Of a DNA stretch of 64,000 nucleotides, positions 47,335 to 59,700 are shown piece by piece (the first letter of the stretch is position 1; each line of letters starts with the position of its first letter). The stretch is from Tranzscheliella williamsii. Taxonomy: Eukaryota > Basidiomycota > Ustilaginomycetes > Ustilaginales > Ustilaginaceae. Below the pieces are notes generated by a model, which saw only the letters and a list, made by a program, of their open reading frames with translations, was not told the origin of the DNA and did no database searches. The DNA lies in contig JALBYF010000028.1 in assembly GCA_023212725.1 (NCBI GenBank), forward strand, positions 124,001 through 188,000, given 5' to 3'. The position numbers were made by a program, and so were the translations under genes.

Positions 47335-50300
47335 TTAGACGGCAGGCAGACGGTGGACGATGGCCATTGCCGTGTCGTCACCGTGGCTGATCGAAACTAG
47401 GAATTTCGAGCCGTTTGCGGCCTTTAGCGCTTCGCCATAGAGCTTCACTTGGGGTCCTTCCGGGGTAGGCACAATCTCGATATCCTTGAGCGCGGCACCT
47501 GCTCCCTGCGTTCGTACGCCGAGCGACTTCACGACCGCCTCGGCGGCACAGAAGCGACCACAGAACGAGGCCCTTGGATCAGGCTGCGCTCGGCAGTATT
47601 CGATCTCGACATCGGTGAAATTTCGCGAGACGAAATTCTCGTTGTCGCAGGGGAAGGTGGAGACCCTCTCGCAGTCAATGCCTACGCCGGCGACCTGGCC
47701 CATCATCTTCTGCAAGGCTTCTTGTTGCGCCGCCACCTCGGCCGGCTTGGCAGGAACAACGGTAGATTCGGTCTTGGCCAGCTCGGGCATGGGTGGCAGG
47801 GGTGCTTTGAAACCGTAGCTGTCACCGATCTCGACAGCTCGTGCGTTGAGGTTCATAAGCACCTCGTCTTCCATCTCGGCAGTCCAAGGTCGATCCTCCT
47901 TGATTCGCACAAGGTCGTCCTTGGTCAGAGCCGAGTGCATTCGCGTATACGTCTGATGCTGTCGCGCCTTCCTTCGCTCTTGGTATGCTCTGAAAACCGA
48001 AGGCGACAGTCGACCCAAGATGTGCGCAGCGTGCAAAACAAGGATGATACCACCCACCTGTCCGAAACCGAACGACGACACTGCAGCAGCGTTGACGTGC
48101 TGCGGTGTTCGGTGGATCGAGGTCGAGTTGTACAAAAGCATATCGAACTTTTGCAGCTCGGGAGAGATATCGTCGGCGTTTCGGTTGCCGCAGACGATCG
48201 AGGTGTGCAGCGCCTGCATCACACCGTTAAGCGCCCAGGCAGCTGCACCGCCCTTGGCGTGACCGCACAGCCATTTTTGGGCCATGACCGGAACCGCATG
48301 TCCCGGAGTTCGCCCCATGCGGGTAAAGAGCTCCTGGTAGACGTGCGACTCGTTCTTGTCGTTCGCCTTGGTGGCGGTCATGTGGGCAGAGATGACACCG
48401 ATGTCATCGGCCGTAAGATTGAAGCGGGCCAGAGCTTTCTGCATACCGTCAGCACTGCTGATCACACCGTGGCCTGGCGCAGGCAGCGATCGTCCGGCTC
48501 CATCCGTGTGCGTATTGGAGTAGGCGACAATGCCCTGGATGGGCATACCGAGCTGAATGGCTTTGGCGGCAGTCGTCAGAACCTGGACACCACATCCCTG
48601 AGATTCCATGAATCCGGATCGGGACGTGGAGAAGGGTCGAGAATGTTCCGAAGGCTCACGGCCTGCAGCCAGCTCTTCCTTACCGTTGGAAGTGGCCTTC
48701 ATGTTGGCAAACTCGAACGAACCCTCTTCGGAAAGATCGTCAAAGCCACCAGCAAGCATCAGCTCAGCCTTGCCGGACAGAATCGTTTCCACGGCGACGT
48801 CGATCGACTGCAAGGCGGTAGCGCAAGCTCCAACAACAGTCTTGATCGGTCCTGCCGCAGACATGACCAGCAAGTTGACCCAACCGGCGACAGAGTTAAT
48901 GAAGGTTTCCTGAAGAATGTCCTTCTGCACGTCGGTGTCGTTTCGTCGGTCCCTGAACATCTTGCTTAACGAGGTCATACCACCCATACCAGAGCCAATA
49001 CAGCTTCCGACTTTACTGGGGTGAATGTGTTTGTACAGCTCGTATGGATCCGCGATACCGGAGTTGACCAGAGCTTCAGAAGCACAGACGAGCGCCCACA
49101 GAGTGGTTCGGTCGACCTGCGCCACAATGTCGTCCGGGATACCATATCGTTGCCCGGTCCACCCAGTGGGGATCTGTCCCGCAACCAGTCGGTCGAAGGC
49201 AACTGCCTTGGGAACAAAGATCCGTGCGCCCTTCTTCAGAACAACAAACCAGCCTCCATCGGCGGCATCTTGCCAGGCGTCGACTTTGTCGCCGTGCTCA
49301 AGCTTGTACTTAGCAGCCTCCTCGGCAGAGACTTCGAGCGGTTCGAGATCGTGGTTGAGCTCGATTTCCTGCTGGAAGCCCTTGCGGTGTGGGTCGTAGT
49401 TTCGGAAGAGCTCAGGCTCGATGAGCCGGATACCAGCGTGCTTTACGATGTGGTCCTCATAGTTCGCACGGATATCCTTATCATCAACAGGTTCGCCAGA
49501 CTTGACATCGACCCAGCCGACGTAAGATACGCCAGACTTGAGCTGTCCATCGTGGTGCCTGATGAGGCCCATGATCCAAGCAAGCTCGATGACACCTTCG
49601 TTGGTAAGGTGGCCGAAAGCTTCCATTTCCCATCTGGTTCGGGACGAACCCCATGGGCCGACCTCGGCAAAGCCGGTAATGACAATGACCTTCTCAAGGT
49701 CCATCTCCGAGTAGCTCTTGGCAATCCCCTGGTTGAACTCCAGAGTGCCCATCTCAGGGAACTTGAAAGTAAAGTTGCTTCGGGGGTTGATGTGGACCTT
49801 CTTGTGCAGAGCTTCGGCAGCAGACCCTTTGATGACTTTGAAGTCAGCAGAGTTGTCGGCAACCAGGGCCCGCTTGGTGGAAGAGGCTTCCTGGATGGCA
49901 GCTCGGAACTTCGAAGTCTGCTCGGCGAGGTCGACGATTTTGTCCATCCCGCCATTCAGATCGACTAGCAGCGCTTCGACCTGGCTGACGGCAGAAACGG
50001 TGGGAGCCAAGAGACCGAGCAGGTTGAAGGCCATCTCGGTGGTGCTGAACGTTCGGCAACCCAGCTTCTCAATCTCCGCAGCTACTGTGTTGGCGCTCGA
50101 CATGAGTCCAGTGCCTCTGCACCAGCCGATGATGGCACCAGTAATGCACAGGTACTGACCCCAGCTCTCGCTCTCCCATCGGTTGAGCAAGGTCTCGAGA
50201 CCCAGCTTACTTTCACCGTAGAGGCCGTCGCCTCCGAAGGTTCCGTGGTTGGGCGAAAGGGGAAGAAGCACCTGGGTTGGTCGGGTGTCGAAGTTTCGAG

Positions 50301-53300
50301 CCGCCTTCTCCGTCTTGATGGCACCGAGCAGCCGAACCAGGTTGGTCAGCATAAGTCGGTGAGCAAGTTCGGACTTGTCGTCGATGCCATCGATCTCTCG
50401 GCCATTCTCGGAGATAGCTGCGAAAGGAACGACAAAGTCGAGATCAAGGTCAAGGGTGCCGTAGATGTACTTGACGAGGTTGTCGACATCCTGCTTCGAG
50501 GCCTGATTGAAGGGTACAACGGTGAGAGTGGAGCCTCGCGAACCGACCTCCTGGTAGATCCGCTGATAGTACTCCACAACGCTTCGACTGTAGCTTGAGG
50601 TGGTGATCACAACCCGGGCCCCGCCAGCGAGAAGACCCTTGACGACCTCAACGCCGATGGAGGCCTTACCAACGCCGGTAAGAAGAGCGTTTCGGCCCTT
50701 GAAAGAGACACCTTGGGAAGCCATCTCGCCGAGGATGTCCAGGTAGACCGAGGTCAGCTTTCGACTAAGTTGCCACTGGCCAGCAACCTTTCTCTTGACG
50801 TGGAGGAAAGGAGTTCGGTCTTCGGGAACAGCGGCTTCTGATACCTGAGGTCGCTGGGCGTTGGAGCTGAGTCTGCGGTTGCGAGGGGCTTGTCGGACAG
50901 GCGTTCGAGCCTGACGAGCAGGACCAAGCGATCGAACGACCTCAGCGTACAAGCTCTTGATGGTTGCCTTACCGAGTTTGCTGACGGACGGCTCGTTTCG
51001 GATGAGCGTCCAGAGCTTGGCGACGTTCTCCTGAGCTTTATCAAGGTTGATCTGGCTGCCAGCGCCGATGAGTCTGCTGCCGGCGGCCATTTCTTTGACG
51101 TAAGCTTCAAGCTTTCGAACGCCAGCCCGCTTCACCTCATTATAGACAATGTTACCGCGAGCGTCAATCTCGGTGTGAGGCGCAGTAGGTGCATGGACCT
51201 CCTTGTACACGGCATCCTCAGAGCACGCTTCGCGACAGTTGTCGATGAGCATCTGACCGTACTCCTTGGCTAGAGCGAAGGTGGGTCCTTGCTCAGCGTT
51301 GATCTGGTCGATGTGGAACTGCATGTATCGGAGCAAGCTCGGGTCGGCACGGTTCATCAAAGTGATACATCGTGCAGTAATCTCTCGGTCGACAGTGGTC
51401 AGTCGCCCGTAGATGATGTCGTAAAGAAGTGTCATGGCATCCTGACGCGCCCAGTTCCAGTAAGAGCTAAAGTGTCGCACCTTCTTATCAGTAAATTTGG
51501 GCAGGATGCCATTGGTGTAGACGTCGCCATGCTCGGCAGCGATGGCGTCAAGCTGAGCCTGAGCAGCCTCGAGCTCGGCCTTGGTGCTCTCGGCAAGCCG
51601 GCCGCTGGCTCGACCGTCCATGTTGAGGTATCGCTCCAAAACCTGGATCTGTCGTCGGACGTGCTCATCCTGTTGAGCCTTCAGCTTGTCCAACTCCTCG
51701 CTGCTGATGGCGACACCCCCGGAGCCTCCGCCTCCGCCGCCAGACCCAGCTTGACTAAGGCTGATGCCGGCCTGCGAAGCGTAGACCTGAGCAACCGAGT
51801 CGAGCCAAGCCTTTGCATCGGCCTCAGAGCCAAGTCGTTTTGCTGGCTCCATAGTGATGGCGACCAACAGAACACCATCCGTGCGCCCAGCGCCAAGACC
51901 CCAAGCCTTCTGCAGATGCGACTTGACCGACGACAGGTTGAAACCACCTGGCAGCTTACCACCGACGGTTCGGGTGACAAGGCTGGAGGTGGTTTTGCCA
52001 AGAGAGCCGCTGTATCCAGCCTGCAACGCGCTTCCAAGCTCCTCTAGAGGGAGCTCCTCACCTCGTTCGGGCAAGTTGCCAAACTCTGTTTATCACAAGA
52101 TATGTAGCAGGGGACAAACAACAGGATATTAGCGTCACGAGGAGCTAAGATGACCACCGAAAAAATGAGAACTTACCAGCCAAGAGATCGGAAACGAGCT
52201 CATTGCTAAGAACCGACTTTCCTCCGACAGAGTCCTTGATAGATTTGGAGAGGGGAACCTCGGCAATGTTCTTCTTGAGCTTCTGGGCCAGGATAGCCCG
52301 AACAGTGTCAACAGCCTTCAAAGGCTCGTCGGGGACGTCGGCAGCCGCCACACCGCCAGCTGCAGGCGCAGGTGGTGGGCTTGCTGCAGCAGCAACAGCG
52401 ATGGCAGGGGCAGCGGCTGCTTCGACGGCAGCAGCGGCCGGCGCTGCTTCGGCTTCGCCTTCCTCGTCGGCAAACGCATAGTAAAGAGCCTCCTTGTCCT
52501 TGCTCGAACAGAGCATGACTCGCTTCCGGCCCTGGGCTAGATCAATGGCCGAATACTTCAGGTTCTGAGTTCGCTTGGCCATGCCGACAAGAGTAGGACT
52601 AGGACCGAACTCGACGAGACGCTCAAAGTTGTAGTCAGTAAACATGATGTCCTGGGTTTCGATCCATCGAACGGGCGAGGCGAACTGGTAGGCAAGGAGT
52701 TCCACCACCAGGGTAGCTGTGAGCCGCTGGATCTTCTCGGGCGACTCCCACTCGTCCTTCTCCCAGTTCTTGAGCACCTTGTCTAGACGGGGCGAATCAG
52801 TTTGAGCGAGGATCAGCTCGGCATAGGCCTTTGAAAGTTCAAACGGCGAAGCAACCAAGTTGGGGATGTACCGGCCGACCAGGAGCTGAGGTCGAATCGC
52901 ATCGACATTGATTCTCTTAGAGAGATAGGCTCGGAAGGGAGCGACACCACCAGTAAGGTACCTGGAGTGAAAGGGCACGTCGATTCCTGGAAGAGGAATG
53001 GTGGCAAAGCCGCGCTTTAGCTCGATGCGGCCTTTCTTTTCCTCTTCAAGCGCTGCGGAAAGCACCTCCCGGACGATTTCGGCCAACTTCTCGCGAACCT
53101 CCTCAATCGTCATAATCTCGTTGAGTTTCTTGAGGTCGATTTTCTGGACTTTGATAAAGTTCAAGACATTGCCCAGGGTCGTGAGTGCGACCAGATCACC
53201 AGCGGTGACGTACTGCTGTCCGGCAACGTTGTGATTAACAATTTGGAGCAGTCGGCCCGACTCCTTGCTGATGGAATCGACGATTTCTGAAAGTGCCTGA

Positions 53301-56300
53301 CCGGCAAAGGATGGGTTGCCCTCTCCGACGATTCGAATGGGGTTGCAAGCCATCATGGCATAGTTGGAGGCGCCGGTGACGGGGTCTCGCTGAACGCAGT
53401 TCTGCATCGAGAGACCTCGGTAGAACACAACGTCACAGAGCGACTTGACTTCGAGAACACTGGCGACGGCAGCTAGAGAGGCGTACTCTCCGAGGGAGTG
53501 GCCAGCGAAGGCGGCATCGGGAGTAATAAGGCCGCGCTGCTTCATGTCCCGGAAAGCGCTAAGCTCAACGAGCACAAGCGCGATCTGGGCGAACTGGGTG
53601 GCAAAGAGAAGGCCTTTGGGAGATTGGAAAGTGTAGCTCTGGCTCGATGAGGTGATCTCCGGGAACAGAGGTAAGGTGATCGTGTTACCATCGGTATCGG
53701 TGGATTCGTAGGTCATAGACATGTACCGCTCCCGGATGGTGTGACCTCGGACACCACCAAAGTGAATAGTCTTGGTGAGAGGATTCTGGTTGATAATTTC
53801 GAGAATGCTGAAACCCATAGTGCTGCGCAGGTGGCCATCTGCTTCATCCCAAAGGGCTTTGGCGGTAGGGCTTGAGTTATAAAGGTCCATACCCATACCC
53901 TGCTCCTGCGAACCTTGACCGGTGAAAACGTAGACGGTGGCTGGCTGCTTGACTTCGGCTTGACCGTCAATGACCTTGTCGCCATTCTGATTGAAGGTTT
54001 CGACCTTGATGACCTTGTTTCCGTTCCGCATAGCAACATGGCGCAGCTTAACGGAAAGCTCGTCACCGGGTAGAACCATGCCGACAAAAGTAGCATCGAA
54101 GGAGAGGCATCGATCGGGATAGCCTTCCGCAGCAACGACCTCAACAAATTTCCGCGAAGCCGCACTGGAGAAGAGGCCATGTGTAATGGTCCCGGGCAAT
54201 GAGGCGAAAGAGGAGAAGTAAGGGTTCTGACGGAATCGAATCATCGAATAGAGGGAAACCAGTGTCAGCACGCGATCCTATCTAGGGACAAGCTACCGGG
54301 GTACTTACGATGTGGATGGGGTTGAAATCTCCGGAAACCTTGGAGTAAGGCTCGTTGGTGGCAGGGGCGACAAATGTCGTGGGCACATCAGAATCGCCGA
54401 TAGTGAAACCGGTTTCAAGGGGAACTACTCCGCCGGTAGAGGCTGCGCCGTTTCGCTTGATGTACTCGATAACGGGGTTGCCGTAACTGACAGAGTCGGC
54501 GGAGTATTGAATCTCTCCAACCTTGATGAGATCGTCCTTGAAGTCCCGAATAAAAGCACCGCCAGTCACCTCGACATCAGAATAGGAATTGCTGTCTTTA
54601 TATCTGAGCAGGTTGTCGATGCTGATATGAAGAGTGGTACCAGGAGCCAAGGGCTGAGGAGCCACCCAATCAAACCATTCCTTGGACAGAAGGACCGTAG
54701 CGTCTGCCTTGCTCTTGACCTCCATGGTAAAGTCGCTGTGAGAAGTTTCGAAGCACGTGTCGAAATCGGTGAATCGTCCTCGGAAGAAGAAGCTGGAAAC
54801 GACGGAAATGGCGGGTGCAAGGTTACCGCTAGAGTCTTTGCGGGAAACGATGCCAGTAACGCTAACAGACTTTCCAGTGTCAGAGATCTTGATGCTGCTA
54901 GCGTGAGCCTTGGCGGTACACACGTCACCAGCTTGGAGTGGAAGAGCGTTGTCAACAACCTTGAAGGAATTGCTCAAATGCACGAGGCTGAGCAAGTCTG
55001 CATCGCAACTGGCCATGAGGGCTTGCATGATCGCCTCCCACCCGGCCACAATGGCGAAGTCCATGGGAGCCTGACCCTTGGTAAACACTTCACCGCGATT
55101 CTCGACAATGGCGCAGAACTTGCGAATAGAGGCATCGTCAAGCGACTTGGTCGGACTTTGGAACTCCTTAATGGAAGCAAGCTGGGATGAAGCCGGCATG
55201 TCGGCGTGGAACCAGAGCTGCCAGTAGAATTGCTTGATCCTATCGTTTCGGCCTTCCATGACCTCGTGGATGGAAGCGAATGGCTGATCAGGCCGGTAGA
55301 TGAAGTAGAAGTGGAGAGGAACAGCCTCGCCAAGCCTCTCTTCAAAGAGTGTCACCTGGATCTTGGCAGCATCAGTAACCTTGGTGATTTCAATAGCCTT
55401 GAAGGTATCATCATGCCTGCCGAACGAACGAGCAGCGCCGAAAAGGGCCAGACCGGTGGGTAACCCATCTGCACCGTAGTAGACCTTAGCAGTCTGGTTT
55501 TTGCGTGGAGCAAGCATCCGCAGCATTGGGTTGTCGGCATAGTTCTTGCCTTGCACTATACTGACGTTTCGAAGCAGAGCGCGCAACCAGCTGGTCCGGC
55601 TGGTTGCGAGGATCTCAAGCCATTCTCTGGTGTCAGGAACCTGCTTGCCAATCGTGAAAGTCTTGGTGCTGCCTTCAACGGAGCTAGTAATACCGGAGGC
55701 GGAAAGGAACTTGGCCTCGTTGATGGGAAGGACATCGCTGGAAACATAGTCAGCGACTGGCACGTTGCTCTCGTCGTTGTTGTAGTACTTGGCGAGGATC
55801 TTGGCGACAAGTTCCTTCTCGATATCTCCAAGCATCTCTCCGGCCGGAACATTTGCCTTTTTGCAATGCTGAACAGCAACAGAACCTTGAAGGATGATGA
55901 CCTTCTGAGCATCCTGGTCGACAACGGCATCCAAGTCCTCCGACTGCCACAGCGAGTCCTTCTTGAAGAGGGTCTGGAAACTGTCGCCGAGCTCCGGGAT
56001 GAATGGAACAGGCTTCTGGCCTCGCCGCTGGCAGATGGCAAGGAAATAGCCGACATCCTCTGCGGCCAGTCGAATCTCCTTGGCGCCACTGTATTCAGCG
56101 AAGAAAGTCTCGACAAACGCAGCGGGATCCTTGTTAAGAATTGAATACGTCTGGAGAAGCGATTCCTTTTTGCCCGCGGTCTCGATGCCGGCGAATCGTT
56201 CCTCTACGCGACGACACCAGTCGCCAAAGAGCTTCTTCAACGAGGCGTCAATCCAGCGACTCTGGTGGCTAACAAACAGGAGCTGGAGCATACGTCGAGT

Positions 56301-59300
56301 GACCTCCTCGTAGGTCATGTCAGCAACGTTAGGCAGAGCCGTACCGTCAAGCTTGGCGGCGAACCAAGGCTTCTGGAAGTCCTTGTTTAGGCGCTCAATG
56401 ATCCAGCTCTTCTTCTCCGAAAGCCATAAACGTTGCTTCTCACGAGGGAGGGAGAAAAGCTGGTCGTCAAGCTGTCGCCACAGCGCGGCAGCTCGGTTGT
56501 GTACATAGCTGATGCTTTCACCAAGCTCAGAGTTGCAGGTGATAGTGCCACCAGCGCCTTTGCCGTAAGTGTCTTGCCACTTGTCGTCACCGCATCCGGG
56601 GGTGTCGACCAGCAACTGCTTGACAGCATCGGCAGTAGCGGCCTCCTTAGCAATGAGCATCCAGGAAGCAAAGAGGAAGGCAGAGAATGGCATAGGAGCG
56701 TAGCCGAGTTTGACCGACCATTCACCAGTCAGGTATGGCCAGACGCCTTCAGCATCACCGAAACCGGAGCCGCCGACGAGGACGAGATTTTTGTGCTTTC
56801 GCAGGCTGCCGTAGGTCTGCAGGATGGGTTGATGGAAATCCTCGGTGGAGTGATGGCCACCAGCTCGCCCTCCGGTCCATTGGCAAATGATCTTAAAATC
56901 AGGGTTGGCAGCAGCAATAGCGGCAACCGATCGAAGACCATCGGCTGTACCAGGCTTGAATCCAACGTACTCGATACCGGCCGCCTTGAGACCGTCAATG
57001 ATCTCCTTGGCCTTCTCAGTTGAGGGAATGCCGGCAGCGACTGTGAAACCCTTACAGGGGAAACCTTCACGTCGCAACTGGCCCCAGAGAGGATACTGCC
57101 AGCCGAAGCGTCGCTGGTCGATGAAGAGCCCATTGAGATCGAGACCGTTACCAGGCTCGAGCTTATCAAGGATTTCATTGGCACGATTGCGGAGGCCAGC
57201 TTCGCTGTGCAATCCACCGCCGGCAAGCTCGCACACGTAGCCGGCGTTCAGGACCGCAGCGTTGATGTCGGCACTGACGGTGGTGGGGGTCATACCTCCG
57301 ACCATCAAGATCCCGCGACCAGTGGTTCGGGAATACGGGGTGTCAATCTTGATGCCGTTCTTGGTCTTGACAAGACGTGGGATCCACACATCTTCCCATC
57401 GCTCTTCGAAGCGAGTGCTAGCAGCGCTGTAGAGCTCGGAGCTATGCGGGTGGGTGCCGCTTGGAATGATCACTCGAACCCCTCGGCCCTCGAGATTGCG
57501 AGAGGTAAGACCCCCAATGCCAGAAAGACCACCGGTGCCAAAGTCGATGAGATGGGTAGCGGTCTTGGGAAGATCTGTGGCCTTAGACCAGTAAATGTGC
57601 TTGACGAAGATCTGGTCGGCGATGCTCTTCAGAATTTGTTCGGAAGAGTAGGTGGCAAGATCGGTGCCATCCTCGGTGTTCTTGACAGGGACCTTGAGAT
57701 CATCGGCGCTCCAGACAGTAGAGCGACCGGCGTAATCTTCGCGTAGCATCTTTTCGGTGGCCCCGTTGAGATAGGCGGAGTGATAGGGCACGCCGACAGG
57801 TAGGAAGTTCATTCGGAAAGCGGCCTTGCGCTTGCTGAAGGGGACCTTGCCCTGGTCAGCTCCGGACTCGGCTCGGACGGCTCGAAGACTGCCAACAAGA
57901 CCGACGAGAGCCTTGGGGAAGCCGGTGACGATAAAGTTCCGGGGTCCGTTGAAGAGAGAGATACAGACGGCCTGGGATTCGGGAAGATGACTGTTGGTCT
58001 TCTCGATGTGTTTTTGCAAGGCGCTCTGGTTCAAGCCAGTTACAGCAAGCATTGGCGTGGGCTCGCCTTCGCCTCCCTCGATGGTATCCTTGACGAGGGC
58101 AGGGTCGATGGAGAGTGCCGGGAATGACTCTTGACCGCGCTTACCGACGTGGAAGAGGAGCTCGAGGGCCTTGAGAACATTTTGTGTCAAGCTGTCAAGA
58201 CTATCCGAAGCAGATAGAACAACAGCCGAGATGATACCTTGCGAGTGTCCAGTGGCGCTCTTGAGCTGAGATCGGAATACAGCGGGTGAAAGGCCCGAGG
58301 CTCGTACGCTGACGAGGAACTGAGTAATCTGGGTCAGGCCGATCAAAGGCACGCTGAGCGGGACACTCGCAAGATAGCTGGTAGCAGGCTCCGGGACTGC
58401 CCCGGTCAACCAGCCAACAACATTGATCCCATGCGTGTAGTAGCTACCAAAGCCCTGGTTGGTGGCATCCTCGACAAGCTTATCGAAGACAGGCTGGGCC
58501 GCCTCGAGCAATGGCTGGATCAGAGGGCGGTAAGTGTCAAAGAGGTTCTGCAGCTCTTTGAAGTAAACCTATACATGGCAGAAAGGGTAAAGAAAGATGT
58601 GGTCAGGTCACCTGGTCATTATTCTTCGTTGTGTGAGCCACGCTGGCGAACAGGAACCGTCAGTACTCGCTCGTCACCAATCCAGCTGATGAGGTTAAGC
58701 CGTTGTTCTGGTAGCGAGCCCCACAGCATAACGTTCTCAGCTATCTGTTAGGTCTACATGGACCCCAAGCTTTTCCCAAAGAAAAAAAAGTCGGATGGGG
58801 CCTGCTTAGGCGCGTGGCGTGTCGAGCGTGGGGGATGAGCAAATCTCTCGGAGCCCTCTGCGTCCCAAAAGAAGCAAACCGAGCAGGAACGCGCGAAGCG
58901 ACCAAAAAAGTTACCGCGACAAGCTCGGCTATAACGGCGACTCGACGTCACAAGGGTACATAGCACCGGTGTCGCCTCTAGCGCCATGCCATAGACGGTA
59001 GCTTGTATCTAACACGAGCAGCTCGGACCGGATGCCCCCATGGGCGGACCGCTAAAAGACCACTTACCTCGTTGTTGCCTTGGCCGCCAAAGACAGCGTG
59101 GACTTCGGCCTTGCCCTGATCCGAAAGTGCAAATAGTTGGGGTGTCTTGAGAGCTGGCTTGACCTTGCCAATGCTTTCGAGCCGGGCAAAGGCCTCAAAA
59201 AAGCTGCGAAGGATCGGGGTCCGCAGATCAGTGTCCAAAGTGGCGATCAGATCGTGAATGCTCTTATCCTCGCCCAGGATCTCCTCGTTGAAGTGGATCC

Positions 59301-59700
59301 AGCTGTAGTGGAGGACATTGAGCTCGTGACTGGAGCTCTTAGCAGAGGTACGCGAGGCGAGGAAGCCGAGGAATTTGGCAGCAAGGCTGATCCTAGCCTG
59401 CATGATGCCCTTGGCGCTGTCAATGACTTCGTCCTGTTCTTCCTGGACTTCGAGGATATCTGCCTCCGCAGGAGAAGCAGCAAGCGATCGTTGAAAATCT
59501 TCGCGGAGCACATCGGCGGCAATCCAAGCGTCAAAAGGGGACGATGGAACCGCTATTTGCACCTCAAGGCCTGTCCTCGAGGTGAGCGTGAGGGGCCGCA
59601 AATGAGCGCCATTGCCGTTAGCACCAGCGCCAGCCTGGCTGCTGGTGTCGGAAAGCTCGACAAAGCTGTCATCCGAAGGGGTTTGCTTGAAAGAAGACAT
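47335..59700 (-). CDS. fused beta-alpha type I fatty acid synthase
   Basis: One 3,897-residue polypeptide in four exons: 59700-59068, 58568-54309, 54226-52177 and 52085-47335 (11,694 coding bases, in frame). Introns of 499, 82 and 91 bases start GTAAGT and end TATAG, GTCAG and ACAG; each junction restores a conserved block (GGQGNNE/VYFKELQ, GDFNPIHI/NPYFSS, SDLLAG/EFGNLPE). Domains in order: acetyltransferase (GHSQG, Ser near 320), enoyl reductase (about 600-900, GGMTPTTVSADINAAVLNAG), dehydratase (ending GDFNPIHINPYFSS, about 1625-1640), malonyl/palmitoyl transferase (GHSLGEY, about 1874), acyl carrier (VGGKS, Ser near 2302), ketoreductase (about 2770, LLTGVGKASIGVEVV), ketosynthase (VVGACATALQS Cys near 3402; NTHTDG and GHAKGG histidines) and phosphopantetheinyl transferase (from about 3780, VGIDCERV). 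The beta chain passes into alpha at NWEKDEWESPEKIQRLT / ATLVVELLAYQF. No glycolipid-cluster genes flank it, so it is probably the housekeeping synthase. Confidence 0.96.

Noticed and set aside
47335..58511. Separate FAS alpha and FAS beta genes (the three long frames read as independent genes)
   Set aside because: None of the downstream frames begins with a plausible ATG context, and GT-AG introns join them through conserved family blocks in the correct phase.
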